Below, one piece after another: positions 1-11,682 of a stretch of DNA of 64,000 nt. Within the stretch, counting starts at the first letter, position 1. Every line of letters starts with the position of its first letter. The stretch is from Rosa chinensis (taxonomy: Eukaryota; Streptophyta; Magnoliopsida; Rosales; Rosaceae). Under the pieces are notes generated by a model, which was not told where the DNA came from, made no database searches, and worked only from the letters and a program-made list of their open reading frames with translations. Where the stretch lies: positions 29,246,501 through 29,310,500 of the forward strand of contig NC_037090.1 of the NCBI RefSeq assembly GCF_002994745.2, written 5' to 3'. A program made the translations under genes and the position numbers.

Positions 1-798
1 CATTAAACGGCTGCATTGTTGTCATGTTGTTTATTATTGTATGATCGTTGATAATGAGATAATTTTGCTCATTCACACTCATTATACTTACAGTTTTCAA
101 AAGATTTGCTTCAAAGTTTAAAATTGTCTGATTCCATATTAACAAAACCTTTGAGTAATTCTTTTAAACACCGAGTTATGTTACCAACTACTGAACCATG
201 GATCAGTTGATATTTGAGTATGAGTATAATGTAACTGGCAACCTTGCAGTTTCAGATTACTGTATAACCGGTCAATTACAACAAAACCATAGGTTAGTTG
301 CAATGCAATAGTGAATTTTCTTGTAGTGAGCAGCAGTGGTCATTCACATTGCTCTTTGTCATCAATCATGTAATTCTTCTTAATCAAATTCAAAGTAATA
401 GTCGAAATATTCTTATGCACATTCCACATCTTGGTACGCTAATGATTATAGAATCTGTGGTCAAGTTACTTGCTGCTTCTATGGTTGACATTGAGGAAAA
501 CATAACGATAACCTTCTTGCTTCAGACCATAACAGAGTCGAACCTGGAATCTCAATATCTAAAGATGTGTATGAGCTGCACCGGATTTGTTGATACATGT
601 GGACTTCTTGTTGTATAAAATATATTATTAAAAAGGTCTCAAAAAATAAAAAAGGATTTTCCAATTAACAGGCTTCTTTCATGCCTATTTTATGTGACTG
701 CGCTGAAAGTTTGAAAATCTTGTCATTTTTAAAGCAATGTTATATTCACACGATTGTGTATCTGACAATTCAACAACTCGTCATTTAGCTCACTTAGA
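1..798. other. AT-rich intergenic DNA, nothing recognised
   Basis: I see no convincing gene or repeat boundary here. The longest open frame (298-618, plus strand) has no recognisable motif and the composition of non-coding DNA. Confidence 0.5.
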
Positions 799-814
799 CA
801 ATGGAATGGGACAG

Positions 815-1263
815 TTTTTTTTTTTTTTTTTTTAATAAATAAAAGAATATCACAAACTAAAACCTCTACAACAACCAACTCTTAAATAATCTTGTAAATA
901 AGCTTGACAAGAGGAAAGGCGTAACGCTTTGAACCAATGTTGAGCTTGAGTACCATGACCATACTTAGCTATGGCATCTGCTAAGAAGGTTACCTCTCTA
1001 TTTATATGATAGAAGGATGACACCTGAAGAAGACTTGCAAGCTGATTAATGTCATGTACCACGTGCTTAATTCTTTAAGGAATCTTAATTGTTCTAGCAA
1101 TACTGTCTAAAAGTAGTTTAGAACCGCCTTCAACTTCAATATTTGAATAGCCATGTAGTATATGCATCTTGTGTACCGACTCTATTATAAGCCGCTAAAA
1201 TTGGCTCACCAGTAGAGTCCCGAAAGACAAATCCAGTAGCCACACTCGCATTTAAGATAACAT
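815..1263 (-). mobile_element. 5'-truncated LINE (L1-type) with RNase H end
   Basis: The insertion is bounded by a direct repeat, CAATGGAATGGGACAG, at 799-814 and 1264-1279, a 16-bp target-site duplication. A poly-T tract follows the left copy, so the element lies on the minus strand and ends in poly-A. The minus strand encodes pieces of the RNase H-like domain found at the C-terminus of plant LINE ORF2: a stretch around 'ATGFVFRDSTGEPILAAY' (about 1175-1255) and the distal part with 'HINREVTFLADAIAKYGH' (850-1062). The two parts are in different frames, so the copy is dead. Length is about 450 bp, a typical truncated LINE. Confidence 0.88.
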
Positions 1264-1509
1264 CAATGGAATGGGACAGTTGAAATTTGAGAATTGAATG
1301 TTACTAGAGGGTTATTGACTCAAAATTAAAGATTTTATATTCAATTAGATTTTCATTTTATTATATTTGTTCTCCTGATTAATTTAATTTCATTTCCCCT
1401 CAAATATAATAATAATAAAAAATCCTAGCCGCAAACATGCGAAAGAGAGGAAAACCCTAGTTCAAAAAAACTCTAGCTTCGAAAAAACCCTAGCTCGAAC
1501 TGCATTGAA

Positions 1510-2660
1510 GAGGTGGATAAGATGGCCGTCTAGCAGGCTGGATCCCTGGGACTGGCGGACGTCCGCCGACTGGTGAATCTTCGATCTTCTCAGGGAGAAG
1601 GTTTACGTCGACCTCAGACGTATTTGGTTGGCAAGTTGTTGACAGCCCGAGCTTTTAACAAGCGATCGTTTATGGGCATGTTCTGGTCAGCCGGACGGCT
1701 AAAAGACGGTATACTATTCAAGAGCATGATGACCACTTTATGTCTACCCTGTCGGACCCAACTGACCGTAACCGGATCCTCTAGGGTGATCTATAGGGGT
1801 TCGATCATGCTCCAGTTGTTCTGGCACCGTATGACGGTGTGGGAGCGATAAAAGATGTTCCGCTCTCCACCCTAGCTTTTTGGATCAAGGTACGTGGTCT
1901 GCCACCTGATTTTCACACTGATTGTTGCCTTCAAAGGATTGGCAGCGCTTTGAGTCGATATGTGCAAAAGGATACAACGGAGTTTGATGCAGGGAGGATC
2001 CGAATCCAGGTTGAAATAGATCTTCTGCAGCCTGTGATTTTCTGGCGAAGTTTTACGGTGGCTGATGGCATTGACGTGGACTTGGACTTCTTCTTTAATA
2101 TAGAATCTATATGGTAGATGCAAAGAGTGCGGACTTGTCACTCATGTGGGCTTACCCTATACCGGAATGGCGCTGCTGGAGGAAGCAAGGATTGATCAGT
2201 CACCAGCACGGTGGGACTTGGAGCGTGCTCTGAACTAGGTGGACATGAAACCACATGCTGGACCGGCGTTGATCTTTGGGACATAGTCTAATCCACAGGT
2301 TGGTTTAGAGAGGTTTTTTCCAGCTACTAAACCGAAAGGGAGGAAGGAATTTCGCCACAAACCTTCCTCTGGTAGTGGAGAGGGAAACTCTAGGGTATCG
2401 ACTGCACCAACTAGTGAGGGAGTGGAGAGTGGCAGCGAGCCACAGTCAGGAGGTTCAGAGCAGGGTTTATGTGGACTTGATAGTTCAGCAGAGAACGAAC
2501 CAAGCAACCTATGATGGAAACACATTCAACTACTAAATGTGCAGGCAATTTGAATGATGAGAAATCACAGATTACTTGTAGTGCAAGAACTCTGAGGAGG
2601 CAATCATTAACAGGCGGTGGCTTTAGATCATGTGAACAATTGAAAGTGAAAAATGCTATT
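1510..2660 (+). pseudogene. decayed LINE ORF1-like gene (DUF4283 / zinc-knuckle type)
   Basis: Broken plus-strand frames (1573-1851, 1839-2117 and on) encode the pattern seen in plant LINE ORF1/DUF4283 proteins: 'LVGKLLTARAFNKRSFMGMF' near the start, 'LSTLAFWIKVRGLPPDF' in the middle, and a 'CHSCG' half zinc knuckle just after a stop near 2117. The block at 33.3-34.1 kb has the same order of motifs (VGKLLT, FMGMF, zinc knuckle). Several frameshifts and stops make it non-functional. I could not find either end of the insertion or a TSD, and no ORF2 follows. Family assignment comes from motif memory, not a search. Confidence 0.65.
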
Positions 2661-2900
2661 CTACTTTGACTCGAAGCATCTGTTGACATTAGCATACACT
2701 AACAATCAACCGTAAGAGACTTTCTGACTGGTTATGGTACTCTTACAACGCTTAACACCCTGCCTTTGTTTAGAAGATGGCTGCTAACATGTGATCCATA
2801 GCTCTTTCTCCTGCCAAGGCTGCCATAATGTACTATGGCACTGGGATATGCTGATTGACATTTACACGTTTTGTCGCTCTTCAATGCATCAGTGTAGATT

Positions 2901-3696
2901 TGTTCGTGTCGGAATTTGGACAGGGTAATGCCTATGACTTTTCAAACCTTGTACACGTAAGATACGTTGAAAAGTCAAAGTGTCCACGAGGGATCCTGAC
3001 TTTTCAACAACAACTAAATAAATCTCAACCTCGACTTCCAACCCTCGTTACTCGAATGCCATGAGTCTTAGAACTGGAAGGTCACTCGTATAGCTCGGTC
3101 ATCACCCAAGCCTGCAATGTCATGATCGACCAAGCACTACTCAGTTGGACTGTCAAGACCTCCCTCTACATGGGATTGCTCACAAATCACAAGGGCTTGA
3201 TTTACTCAAATCAAGGGGCAAATCTCACCTAATTGGACAAGTGTCACAATCCCACAACCAACATGGCCGTGAACGTGGGTAGAAGATGATGTGATTAGAA
3301 GAGACCACAAAATGGTGACATCTGTCACCCACTCTGCCACCCACTCGACCAAACCCATGCTGATAGCATGTCAAAAAAGGAGCTGACACCCTTATTTTCG
3401 GGGCCAAGCCCATACTCCAACAGTGTACCTCAACCACCTCCAAGCCCTATAAAAAGAAGGACTCTTCCTTCATTCGGGGTCTCTGGATCACTTTCTAAAA
3501 ATACCAAAAAAACTTCTCCTCCTCCTCACTTTCTGATTTGATCATCGGAGCCTGACAGGCCAGCACCATGTTGAATCGATCAGTCAACCCTATGGAGAGA
3601 AGATAAACCCCACATCCAAGATCCTACCCCACTACCCCACCTCGGATTTCAACGGAACCTTGTTGACTTGATGCGAACGAAATTTTGCATCAACAA
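2901..3696 (+). repeat. 5' LTR of the Tat element
   Basis: 796 bp, TG...CA ends, matching 23686-24479. A likely promoter TATA box (CTATAAAAA) lies at 3447-3455. The minus-strand frame at 3225-3443 recurs in the 3' LTR because the LTR itself is duplicated, not because it is a gene. Confidence 0.95.
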
Positions 3697-3699
3697 AAT

Positions 3700-3717
3700 G
3701 GCGCCGTCTGTGGGAAG
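3700..3717 (+). other. primer-binding site of the Tat element
   Basis: TGGCGCCGTCTGTGGGAA starts three bases after the 5' LTR, the position of a tRNA primer-binding site. The matching tRNA would end in ...GGCGCCA; I cannot name it with confidence. The non-autonomous element at 25644 carries the same site at 27290. Confidence 0.85.
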
Positions 3718-3834
3718 ACTGGACGCTTAGCACGTGTCTCTACCTTCTCCCCCTCCATGGTTGAAATCCTTATTTTCCTTTTTTGTAGAGTCCATTTGCT
3801 TACTCACATTTGTTCTCTTTTTACCACATCAAAG

Positions 3835-4733
3835 ATGGTGACCTACGACTCGGAACCAGACCCAGAGTCTGATCACGACATTGAATACAAACACGAGCTG
3901 GAGTCGGACCAACAGACAGATTCTGAAGAGGAAGCCAAGGATGTTGGCCCAGAAACCCCCCACAAGAAGCTTGCACATCAAGCTCGAAAGTCCAAGAGAA
4001 AGATCAGTCGCACGAAAGCCATCAAAGACAGGCTCGGAGCCTTTGCCCGTGTCTTGAACGACGTTCAAGCGCAGACAGCCTTGATCAACCAGAAGTGTGA
4101 AAGCCAGGCGGTCACTAACGAGCGCTTGACGAGGCAGTTGGAGGAGGCTAACGAAGAACTTCTTACGCAGCAAGAAAGGACTCGACGTATCGAGAACAAC
4201 TTCAACAGAAACAAGGATCACGAGAAATCCTCAGATTCGGAGGAAGGGCTGGACGGTGACGATGAGCGAACGAGTGGATCCGATGATACTGCATTTGAAG
4301 ACGGAGAATTATACTCAGACGAAGATCAAAGGCACCCAGAATGAGAGAGTTGGGGCGCAAGACTCGGAGAGCTCTAACATCCAGTGGTCGGCGTAAGAAG
4401 GTTGCCAAACCAGAATTTGCAACACAAGTGCCCTTGACGGCAGAATCCATGGCAACCCTGGTTAGGCAAGCTGTAGTTGGAGAGCTCGGGACCGTGTATA
4501 GACGCATGGATCAAATGGACAAAGGGAAGTTACCCTACATTCCCGATCTTGGCTCAGAGGAACTTCCCTTCCATACACGGAGTCCATAATGCTGGGCAAA
4601 ACTTCCAAGCATACCAAGTTCCAAAAGATTGATCTTTATGATGGCTCAACTGACCCCTATGACCACTTGGACAACTTCCGGTCGACCATGGATGGAAAAG
4701 ATGCGACGGAGGCTGACCGGTGCAAAGCCTTTC
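3835..4733 (+). pseudogene. Tat element gag, N-terminal part (before the nested insertion)
   Basis: From the ATG at 3835 the frame encodes an acidic, charged gag leader with a coiled-coil-like segment (repeated Glu/Gln/Arg around 4080-4200). The frame is lost near 4330, continues in another frame to about 4589, and changes again before 4620. The last part reads 'KIDLYDGSTDPYDHL', the characteristic start of the plant retrotransposon gag core domain. At 4733 the Tekay-type element interrupts it, and the same domain resumes in frame at 13793. At least two frameshifts plus the insertion make this gag dead. Confidence 0.88.
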
Positions 4734-6838
4734 TGTGATGACCTGGTTTTCTGTTATTTAAATTTGGTATTTAATAATGGACCAGTTGTACGAATAATTG
4801 TTATAATGCTTTATTCGTAGATTTTATATGGAGTAGAATGATTTTCGTACGTATAATAATTGAATTTCACAGTTTAGGGGTCGTGTGAAGTTTGACTTTT
4901 TATATGTTGGGAGTTTTGTAAAATATTGAGTTTTGGCCGGCGGCGGTGCGCCACCGTCTGTGGCGGCGTTCCGGCGGTGTTCTGGCCATGTATGGAACTG
5001 TTTCTGCTATTATATGTCTTCTACTCGTCGATACGAGCGTTTCGATATATAATATGCAAATTTTGGAGTTCGATTGGATTTGTTATGATTTTTGCAGTTT
5101 CATACCGATCAATTTATTTGATCCGTGAGGATTCGAGCGTCCGATCGATTTGTGGTTTGGTCACATCGATCGTGGACGTATTCCGAAGACTTGGGGAGGT
5201 CTCGGATGTGGTTTTGCCTCGATTGGCGCCACTTTGGGGATTTTGGTTCAAAACAGGGGTTTCGGACTTAAATCATATATAAATCATTACTAAGTTGGAA
5301 CCATATGTGATTAGGTACTTGACGAAGTATTTGGACGAGTGGTTAGTGATAGTTTTGGTTCGGTTCTGTATTGAAGACGCAGCAGGAGTTCAAGGTGAGT
5401 AAATCTCACAAGGATCTTTATGAACAGAAGTACCATTATTGTTTTGGCGTTAATTATTTAACTGCAAACTATAGTTGGTATTAGTAGGCATTCCTGAGCG
5501 AATGACTACATATATATATATTTAGATGAAATATATATCCTTGTGAATGATTATGATGAATAATAATATGCATGATGGTGTTCATATTATTGTTAAATGC
5601 GACTTTTCAAGAAACGATATTATAGAAAAAGATGTTTTCTATTGTTTGGAAAGTATTGAGCTTGATGTTACATTTTGAGTCAAGTGTGACTCATTTTAGA
5701 TGTATTGGTTTTAGTATCAAGGGTCACAGATGGTGAGCAGGGATTAGGAAAACCGAAACTAGATGTTGTACGTTCTTAAGTCAGATGCGACTTACTTAAC
5801 GCTGATCTCAAGACCAGATAGGGTCTAGGAAGATCTTACGTCACAGATGGTGATAGATTATAGATAGCAACAGGTTGCAGATGGTAACCTTGATGTTTGA
5901 CTTCATGACCAGAGGGGGTCTGAAGATCACGAGTCACAGATGGTGATAAATGGTTGAGCTGAGACCAGATGGGGTCTAAAGATTATAGGTCACAGATGGT
6001 GACAGGTTGCAGATGGCGACCTTGATGTTGATTTCCTGACTAGACGGAGTCTGAATCATATGTCACAGATGGTGACAGTTCACAGATGGTGATAGATCAC
6101 AGATGGTGATAGATCACAGATGGTGATCAAGGCAGGAAATAGGTAATCACGTCCTGATTAGGATGAGTGAGTACAATTTATCTGCCATGATAGCTTATGG
6201 GAGTAACGGTCGAGGTTGCTTGAGACTCATAGGTATGCAGCTTAAAGGAGAGTTTCGATGACATTCTTCTTTAATTGTCTAGATGAGACTTGAATAGCTA
6301 CTTGATGGTTAAGTTAGCAAATAAGGCATGGTCATAGTGGTGACTCATGTTGTCCTTTCTATGGAAAGGATATGAAACGTTAGAAGGAAATCATGGCTGC
6401 ATGTTTCCTTATGTAGATTGATGTGAGTTGTTGATTGATGTTCATGAGTTACTCATACGAGCTTGAAGAAGCTTACCGGGTTTGTTGTTTGGCAACCCCG
6501 GTGCACCATTCTTTTGGTGTAGGGGTTAATCCTGCAGGTCAGGAAAATCGTGGCTGAAGCAGAGGCAGCTTGTTGGCAGCTGAACGGGTAGGAAGCAAAT
6601 TTTGTTGGCTTTGCCATTGTTATGACTTCCGCTATGTAGTAAGCTCTGAGGAGCATTTACGCTTTATTTTGTGATGACAATTTAATTCGTAAATTTGTAT
6701 AATATATAACTCTGTGGAGCGAGTGTATGTTATCTTGGATGTTCCAGGTATTTGTATTGATGACTGAATATTCACGCATGTATAATTATGGGATTATATA
6801 TATCGATTTTTATTGTTGTAAAAATCAGGGGCGTGACA
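4734..6838 (+). repeat. 5' LTR of the Tekay-type element
   Basis: 2105 bp. Short open frames inside (for example 4926-5282) recur at the same offset in the 3' LTR and are chance frames. A GC-rich patch (4930-4990) and a CACAGATGGTGA minisatellite (about 5725-6130) are its notable internal features. Confidence 0.96.
5725..6130 (+). repeat. LTR-internal minisatellite (CACAGATGGTGA)
   Basis: The 12-mer CACAGATGGTGA or close variants (GCAGATGGTAAC, GCAGATGGCGAC) recur about ten times, mixed with GACCAGAnnGGGTCT-like units. The tightest run is 6063-6125. The same array lies in the 3' LTR at about 12674-13079. Confidence 0.85.
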
Positions 6839-6841
6839 GAT

Positions 6842-6853
6842 TGGTATCAGAGC
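6842..6853 (+). other. primer-binding site, initiator tRNA-Met type
   Basis: TGGTATCAGAGC starts three bases after the 5' LTR. It is the standard complement to the 3' end of plant initiator tRNA-Met. The 350 bp from here to the gag start is untranslated leader without notable features. Confidence 0.93.
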
Positions 6854-7208
6854 GTAAGGTACATATTTGGTGACACAATCAATACTCCTCGAGTGATGGC
6901 CCGTCTGCAGCGGATCCCCATCATATGCTCTTCGGTATTGATATAGTCATTGGATATGTAGTGAACGGTAGGATGTGAGTCGTCAAGGTAGTGTCGGCTC
7001 AGGGGATGAAGTGTAGGAGCTAGATGTAGCTTCTATGTGTTATAGACTTTTAAGGAATGATGACCTTTAGTCTAACTCAAGATTTACGTAGGGGATGGAA
7101 TTGTATCCTTTGACGTAGTATTGTGGTTGATTGAGTCATAGCGTTGACTTATACTTGTGTTTGAGAGTTATACATGTATTAACCACATGTTGTTATACTC
7201 CTTAGGTG

Positions 7209-10200
7209 ATGGACCCTCGAGGAGGCAGAGCTAGGGGTCGAGGTAGACCCAGAGGCAGGGGTAGAGCCCGAGGTAGAGGCAGGATTCCTCCTCCTGTTGA
7301 GGAGATGTTTGAGAATGATGTGGAGGCATCAAATGTTGAATTGCCTGTTCCACCTGTGGTGGAGGTTGCTAACGTTGTAGATCCTACTCGTTTGTCGAAG
7401 TTGGCAAAGGAGATTTCGAGATTGGGAGGAGTTCCATTTCAGGGAGGTACGGATCACATGTTGGCAGACCAATGGATTGAGAATATGAAGACCTACTTCG
7501 AGATGGTCGTCTGTGACGACATTGAGAAGAGGAAGATTTCCACATTTATGCTCCAAGGCGATGCACGGGTTTGGTGGAATGGCACACAGAGGGTGATGGA
7601 CGTGTCCACCATGACCTGGAATGAGTTTGTGGAACTGTTCAGGAAAAAGTACTTTCCGCCTTCAGTGAGGGAGCAGATGGAAAGGGAATTCATCTCGTTA
7701 GTCCAAGGGACTAAGAGTGTGAGGGAGTATGAAGCTGAGTTCTCAAGGTTGTATCGCTTTGTGAGGCAGATGGATGCTGAGAGCTTAGCTATGAAGTTTC
7801 AGTGGGGACTGAATGCTTCAATCCGGCGCGATGTCGCTGTTCTGGAACTGAAGACGGTAGAGCTCATTTTCGTTAAGGCTATGGCCATTGAGCAGGAGAA
7901 CTTGACTCTCCAAGAACACGAATCGGCTGAGAGGGATTTCCAAAGAAAGGGAAAGGCAACTGCGGGGAGCAGTAAGGCATCAGGGAATCGAGGTGGATTC
8001 TGGAAGAGACAGAGGACTAATCAGCAGGCACCAGCTAGGGCTGCAGCTGCACCTGCTAGGGTTGCACCTAATAGGCCAGTGGCGAACCCGAAGTGTTTCA
8101 ATTGCAATGAGATGGGCCATGTTGCTCGAGATTGCACGAAACCTAAGAACTTGGCATGCTTCACATGTGGCCAGACGGGGCACTTCTCAAGGGATTGTAC
8201 CCAGCAGCGTAGGGGACAAGGAAATCAGCAGAGGCATCTACCTCCGGGAAATGCTAGGGTGTTTGCTATTGGTCAGCAGAATGCCGGAGTGGAAGGTACC
8301 TTGTCCTTATTTGATTTCTTTGCTAGGGTGTTATTTGATACGGGAGCGTCCCACTCTTTCATATCTAGTTCTGTGGTTGATATGTTAGGTTTAACTCCTA
8401 GGCCTCTTGCTAGATCCTTGTGTGTTATTTCCCCACTTGGTGTTTCCCTTGAGCTTGATAAGTTTTGTGATGCTTGTCCAATTGTGATTGGTGGTAAGGA
8501 GTTTACCGCGGCCTTGATTGTATTAGCAGATCATAAGTATGATGTCATTTTGGGTATTGATTGGCTGAGGCCAAACCATGCTATGATTGATTGCTTTGAA
8601 ATGGTAGTGTCATTTCATATACCTGGGCAGCCGGTGTTTCGTTATCGGTGTCTTAGGTCAGATACTGCTTTAAGGGCAGGATTCTTAGCTCATGTGGAGT
8701 CAGTGAGTTGTACTGCGGTTATGGCAGAGATTTCTGTGGTTTCCGAGTACATTGATGTATTTCAGGAGATACCAGGATTTCCTCCGAGGAGGGAAGTGGA
8801 TTTTGCTATCGATGTGATACCAGGTACTGCACCTGTATCTATGGCACCATTTCGGATGGCACCAACTGAACTTAAAGAGTTGAAGGAGCAAATTGATGGT
8901 TTACTTGAGCAAGGGTTCATTAGACCTAGTGCTTCTCCTTGGGGTGCACCTGTCGTGTTTGCGAAGAAGAAGGATGGTTCACTAAGGTTGTGTGTGGATT
9001 ATCGGCAGTTGAACAAGGTGACGATTAAGAATAGGTACCCTTTACCTAGGATTGATGACTTGTTCGACCAGCTTAAGGAAGCTGCTGTATTCTCGAAGAT
9101 CGATTTGAGATCCGGATATCACCAGTTGAGGGTGAAAGATGATGATGTTCCTAAGACTGCTTTTAGGACTAGGTATGGACACTTTGAGTTTGTTGTCATG
9201 CCTTTTGGTTTAACCAATGCACCTGCAGCCTTTATGGACTTGATGAACCGTATGTTCAGTCCGTACTTGGATAAGTTTGTGGTAGTGTTCGTGGATGATA
9301 TTTTGGTTTATTCCAAGACGTTGGAGGACCATGATCAGCATCTGCGGATTGTGCTACAACTTTTGAGAGAAGAGAAGTTGTTTGCGAAATTCGAGAAGTG
9401 CGAATTTTGGCAAAAGGAGATCAAGTTCCTTGGTCATGTGATTTCGAAGGATGGAATCTCTGTGGATCCTTCTAAGGTGGAAGCAGTGATGAACTGGGGC
9501 CAACCCACTACAGTTACTGAGGTACGTAGTTTCCTGGGTTTGGCAGGTTATTATCGGAGATTCATTGAGGGATTTTCTAGCATTGCTTCGGTTTTGACCA
9601 AGTTGACCAGGAAGAATGTCCAGTTTGTGTGGACTGAGGAATGTGAACGAGCATTCAATGAGTTGAAGGCTAGATTGACCACAGCCCCAGTGTTGACTAT
9701 TCCCACAAGCGGTGGCGGTTTAGTCATCTATAGTGATGCGTCTCATCAAGGTTTGGGGTGTGTATTGATGCAGCATGGAGGTGTTGTCGCTTATGGTTCT
9801 AGACAGTTGAAGGTGCATGAGCGTAATTACCCCACTCATGATTTGGAGTTGGCTGCTGTTGTGTTTGCCTTGAAGATTTGGAGGCATTACTTGTATGGGG
9901 AGAAGTTCGAACTCTTTTCGGATCATAAGAGTTTGAAGTATCTGTTCTCTCAGAAGGAGTTGAACATGAGACAGAGAAGGTGGATGGAACTCATAAAGGA
10001 CTATGATTTCACCTTGGAGTATCATCCAGGAAAGGCCAATGTGGTGGCGGATGCTTTGAGTAGAAAGCCCAGAGGTATTGTTGCTTCTATTATGGTTCAG
10101 GAATGGCTTATGTTGGAGACTGCATCTGAGTTTGACCTTGTGCAAGCAAGAGTTGAGAATGGAAGTTTCCTTGGAAGTATCACGGTACAGCCTGCCCTGA

Positions 10201-11648
10201 TTTCCAGGATCATTCAAGGTCAGAAAGAGGATGAGTTCTCACGCGCGAAGTTGGCAGAGTTAGCTGCAGACGTACCCATTGATGTTCCAGGTGAGTGGAC
10301 GGTGGGAGTAGATGATGGTTTGAGGTTGAACCATAGGTTGTATGTTCCGGATCGTGTTGACCTCAGGGGAGAGATTCTTCGTCAGGGGCATCGATCGCGG
10401 TATACTGTGCACCCTGGAAGCACTAAGATGTATCGGGATTTGCGAAGGCAATTCTGGTGGAATGGAATGAAAAAGGACGTGGCAGAGTATGTTTCCAAGT
10501 GTCTTACTTGCCAACGTGTGAAGGCTGAGCATCAGAGACCTGCAGGTATGTTGAAGCCATTACCTATTCCCGTATGGAAGTGGGAGCAGATCTCGATGGA
10601 TTTTGTCACTGGACTGCCTAGGTCCAAACGAAGTCACGATGCAGTGTGGGTGATCGTGGATCGTTTGACGAAATCAGCGCACTTTCTTCCGGTGTCAATG
10701 ACGTATTCGGTTGACATGTTGTGCGAGCTTTACATCGAGGTAATCGTGAAACTTCATGGTGTGCCTGTGTCAATTGTTTCTGATCGTGATACTCGGTTTA
10801 CTTCAAAATTTTGGAGCGGTTTCCAAAAGGCCATGGGAACTGATTTAGATATGAGTACGGCATTTCACCCTCAGACTGATGGGCAGACTGAGCGAGTGAA
10901 TCAGGTGTTGGAGGATATGTTGAGAGCCTGTGTGTTGGACTTCAAGGGAAGCTGGGAGGATCATCTGCCGTTGATTGAATTCTCCTACAACAACAGTTAT
11001 CACTCCAGTATTGGCATGGCACCATATGAGGCCCTGTATGGTAGGCCATGTAGATCTCCGATCTGCTGGGCAGAGGCAGGAGATAAGGTGTTATTGGGTC
11101 CTGAGATTGTCCAGGAGACCTCTGATAAGATTTCGGTTATCAGGGACAGGATTCGAACAGCACAGAGTAGACAGAAGAGTTATGCAGATTTGAAAAGGAG
11201 ACAGGTTGAGTTTAAAGAGGGTGATCATGTGTTCTTGAAGGTCTCACCCATGAAGGGTGTGGTGAGATTTGGCAAGAAAGGGAAGTTATCGCCAAGGTTT
11301 GTCGGACCTTTTGAAATTCTGGAAAGGGTAGGAGAGTTGGCTTATAGGCTTGCCTTACCTCCTACTATGTCTGGTGTGCATAATGTTTTCCATGTGTCTA
11401 TGTTGAGGAAGTATGTTCAGGATGGGTCACATGTGATTGATTATGGTACGATTGAGGTGCATGCGGATACGACCTTTGTTGTTGAACCTGTTCGTATTTT
11501 GGATAGGTCAACAAAGCAACTTCGAAGGAAGGAAGTTGACTTGGTCAAGGTATTGTGGAGTCACCATGACGAGGGTGATGCTTCTTGGGAGTTGGAGTCA
11601 GATATGAGAGCGAAGTACCCACAGTTGTTTGTTGATGAGCAAGCGTGA
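7209..11648 (+). CDS. Tekay-type gag-pol polyprotein
   Basis: This uninterrupted frame encodes a 1479-residue polyprotein that makes virus-like particles and carries out reverse transcription and integration. I start at the ATG at 7209; the preceding GTG is in frame but is an unlikely start. In order: an Arg/Gly-rich N-terminus (residues 1-30), the gag core (about 70-230), two CCHC zinc knuckles (from about 296 and 317), an aspartic protease with DTGAS at about 377, reverse transcriptase with FVDD at 694-697, RNase H beginning 'YSDAS', and an integrase with an HHCC finger (from about 1068) and D-D-E residues near 1131, 1192 and 1228. The C-terminus ends with the degenerate chromodomain-like segment of Tekay elements ('[18 protein letters not shown]'). 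No stop, frameshift or lost catalytic residue was seen. Expression should start in the 5' LTR. Confidence 0.96.
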   Translation: MDPRGGRARGRGRPRGRGRARGRGRIPPPVEEMFENDVEASNVELPVPPVVEVANVVDPTRLSKLAKEISRLGGVPFQGGTDHMLADQWIENMKTYFEMVVCDDIEKRKISTFMLQGDARVWWNGTQRVMDVSTMTWNEFVELFRKKYFPPSVREQMEREFISLVQGTKSVREYEAEFSRLYRFVRQMDAESLAMKFQWGLNASIRRDVAVLELKTVELIFVKAMAIEQENLTLQEHESAERDFQRKGKATAGSSKASGNRGGFWKRQRTNQQAPARAAAAPARVAPNRPVANPKCFNCNEMGHVARDCTKPKNLACFTCGQTGHFSRDCTQQRRGQGNQQRHLPPGNARVFAIGQQNAGVEGTLSLFDFFARVLFDTGASHSFISSSVVDMLGLTPRPLARSLCVISPLGVSLELDKFCDACPIVIGGKEFTAALIVLADHKYDVILGIDWLRPNHAMIDCFEMVVSFHIPGQPVFRYRCLRSDTALRAGFLAHVESVSCTAVMAEISVVSEYIDVFQEIPGFPPRREVDFAIDVIPGTAPVSMAPFRMAPTELKELKEQIDGLLEQGFIRPSASPWGAPVVFAKKKDGSLRLCVDYRQLNKVTIKNRYPLPRIDDLFDQLKEAAVFSKIDLRSGYHQLRVKDDDVPKTAFRTRYGHFEFVVMPFGLTNAPAAFMDLMNRMFSPYLDKFVVVFVDDILVYSKTLEDHDQHLRIVLQLLREEKLFAKFEKCEFWQKEIKFLGHVISKDGISVDPSKVEAVMNWGQPTTVTEVRSFLGLAGYYRRFIEGFSSIASVLTKLTRKNVQFVWTEECERAFNELKARLTTAPVLTIPTSGGGLVIYSDASHQGLGCVLMQHGGVVAYGSRQLKVHERNYPTHDLELAAVVFALKIWRHYLYGEKFELFSDHKSLKYLFSQKELNMRQRRWMELIKDYDFTLEYHPGKANVVADALSRKPRGIVASIMVQEWLMLETASEFDLVQARVENGSFLGSITVQPALISRIIQGQKEDEFSRAKLAELAADVPIDVPGEWTVGVDDGLRLNHRLYVPDRVDLRGEILRQGHRSRYTVHPGSTKMYRDLRRQFWWNGMKKDVAEYVSKCLTCQRVKAEHQRPAGMLKPLPIPVWKWEQISMDFVTGLPRSKRSHDAVWVIVDRLTKSAHFLPVSMTYSVDMLCELYIEVIVKLHGVPVSIVSDRDTRFTSKFWSGFQKAMGTDLDMSTAFHPQTDGQTERVNQVLEDMLRACVLDFKGSWEDHLPLIEFSYNNSYHSSIGMAPYEALYGRPCRSPICWAEAGDKVLLGPEIVQETSDKISVIRDRIRTAQSRQKSYADLKRRQVEFKEGDHVFLKVSPMKGVVRFGKKGKLSPRFVGPFEILERVGELAYRLALPPTMSGVHNVFHVSMLRKYVQDGSHVIDYGTIEVHADTTFVVEPVRILDRSTKQLRRKEVDLVKVLWSHHDEGDASWELESDMRAKYPQLFVDEQA

Positions 11649-11669
11649 ATTTCGGGACGAAATTCCTTT

Positions 11670-11682
11670 AAGGAGGGTAGAC
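11670..11682 (+). other. polypurine tract of the Tekay-type element
   Basis: AAGGAGGGTAGAC lies directly before the 3' LTR, the expected place for plus-strand priming. The region just after the stop (TTCGGGACGAAATTCC) is typical of this clade. Confidence 0.88.

Noticed and set aside
298..618. 106-codon frame at the left end
   Set aside because: No motif, no start context or neighbour to support it, and AT-rich composition like non-coding DNA.
3829..4221. 130-codon minus-strand frame over the Tat gag
   Set aside because: Antisense shadow of the gag reading frame; biased codon composition explains it.
4926..5282. 118-codon frame, repeated at 11875-12231
   Set aside because: It recurs only because both are inside the LTRs of one element; no domain.
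6453..6656. 67-codon minus-strand frame, repeated at 13402-13605
   Set aside because: Same reason: LTR duplication of a chance frame.
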